From: an uncultured Phascolarctobacterium sp.
Lineage (GTDB): Bacteria; Bacillota; Negativicutes; Acidaminococcales; Acidaminococcaceae
Assembly: GCA_934234275.1 (NCBI GenBank)
Contig: CAKQHU010000074.1
Coordinates: 1 to 6,780, forward strand
Direction: 5' to 3'
Length of the DNA: 6,780 nucleotides
In this document: positions 6,656 through 6,780 of the stretch, piece after piece
Numbering within the stretch: position 1 is the first letter of the stretch
Layout: every line of letters starts with the position of its first letter
The notes under the pieces: model-generated
The model's database searches: none
Seen by the model: the letters and a program-made list of their open reading frames with translations, nothing else
What the model was told of the DNA's origin: nothing
Program-made: the position numbers and the translations under genes

Positions 6656-6780
6656 ATGAAAAAATATTTAATGAAAATCAAAGTTAATATGCTGATTGTA
6701 CTCATCATCAGCTTACTCGGCGGCATGGCCGGCAGCTACTTCTTCAACAACCGCTGGTTAGGTCTGATTGTTGCTATTCC
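6656..6780 (+). CDS. Membrane protein of unknown function, N-terminal fragment (runs off window)
   Basis: The ATG at 6656 is preceded by GGGAGG (6642-6647) at an 8-base gap, a strong ribosome site, and opens 41 codons that remain open to the right edge. The peptide begins with a lysine-rich stretch (MKKYLMKIK), then a hydrophobic helix at about 11-30 with glycines near its end. A short polar turn (FNNRW) leads into the start of a second hydrophobic segment. This looks like a multi-pass membrane protein rather than a secreted one. Too little is visible to assign a family. It may share the gluQ transcript, since no terminator lies in the 53-base gap. Confidence 0.75.
   Translation, partial: MKKYLMKIKVNMLIVLIISLLGGMAGSYFFNNRWLGLIVAI

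Overview
The window reads as an ordinary bacterial chromosomal segment with about half G+C. It is probably from a Bacillota lineage. A Negativicutes member such as an Acidaminococcaceae relative is my best guess, from protein flavour and gene mix only; nothing in the window proves it. Coding density is high, the start signals are strong purine-rich Shine-Dalgarno sites, and I saw no mobile element, CRISPR array, tRNA or rRNA.

Layout, left to right. From 1 to 770 the minus strand carries the first 256 codons of fhs (formate--tetrahydrofolate ligase), whose 3' end lies outside the window. A strong hairpin (835-868) separates it from the next gene upstream. From 887 to 4747, three tightly packed minus-strand genes form an evident operon, transcribed right to left. 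They are trmB (tRNA m7G46 methyltransferase), an FtsW/RodA/SpoVE-family SEDS glycosyltransferase, and a class B penicillin-binding protein with a C-terminal PASTA domain (SpoVD/FtsI type). The last two overlap by an ATGA junction. A promoter-like -10 lies just upstream of trmB. Next comes a perfect intrinsic terminator (4824-4856), which ends the following minus-strand gene (4870-5433), a small DUF697-like membrane protein of unknown role. A roughly 210-base divergent intergenic region separates it from gluQ (5646-6602, plus strand), a GluQ-RS enzyme that glutamylates queuosine in tRNA-Asp. The right edge cuts a membrane-protein gene (from 6656, plus strand).

Functionally, the SEDS protein polymerises glycan strands from lipid II and the class B PBP crosslinks them. 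Their overlapping genes suggest a dedicated septal or sporulation-type peptidoglycan synthase pair made in matched amounts. Two tRNA modification enzymes (TrmB and GluQ-RS) flank the area but sit in different transcription units. Nothing here looks like a wholly new system. The least explained items are the stand-alone DUF697-like protein, the intercistronic hairpin before fhs, and the truncated membrane protein at the right edge.
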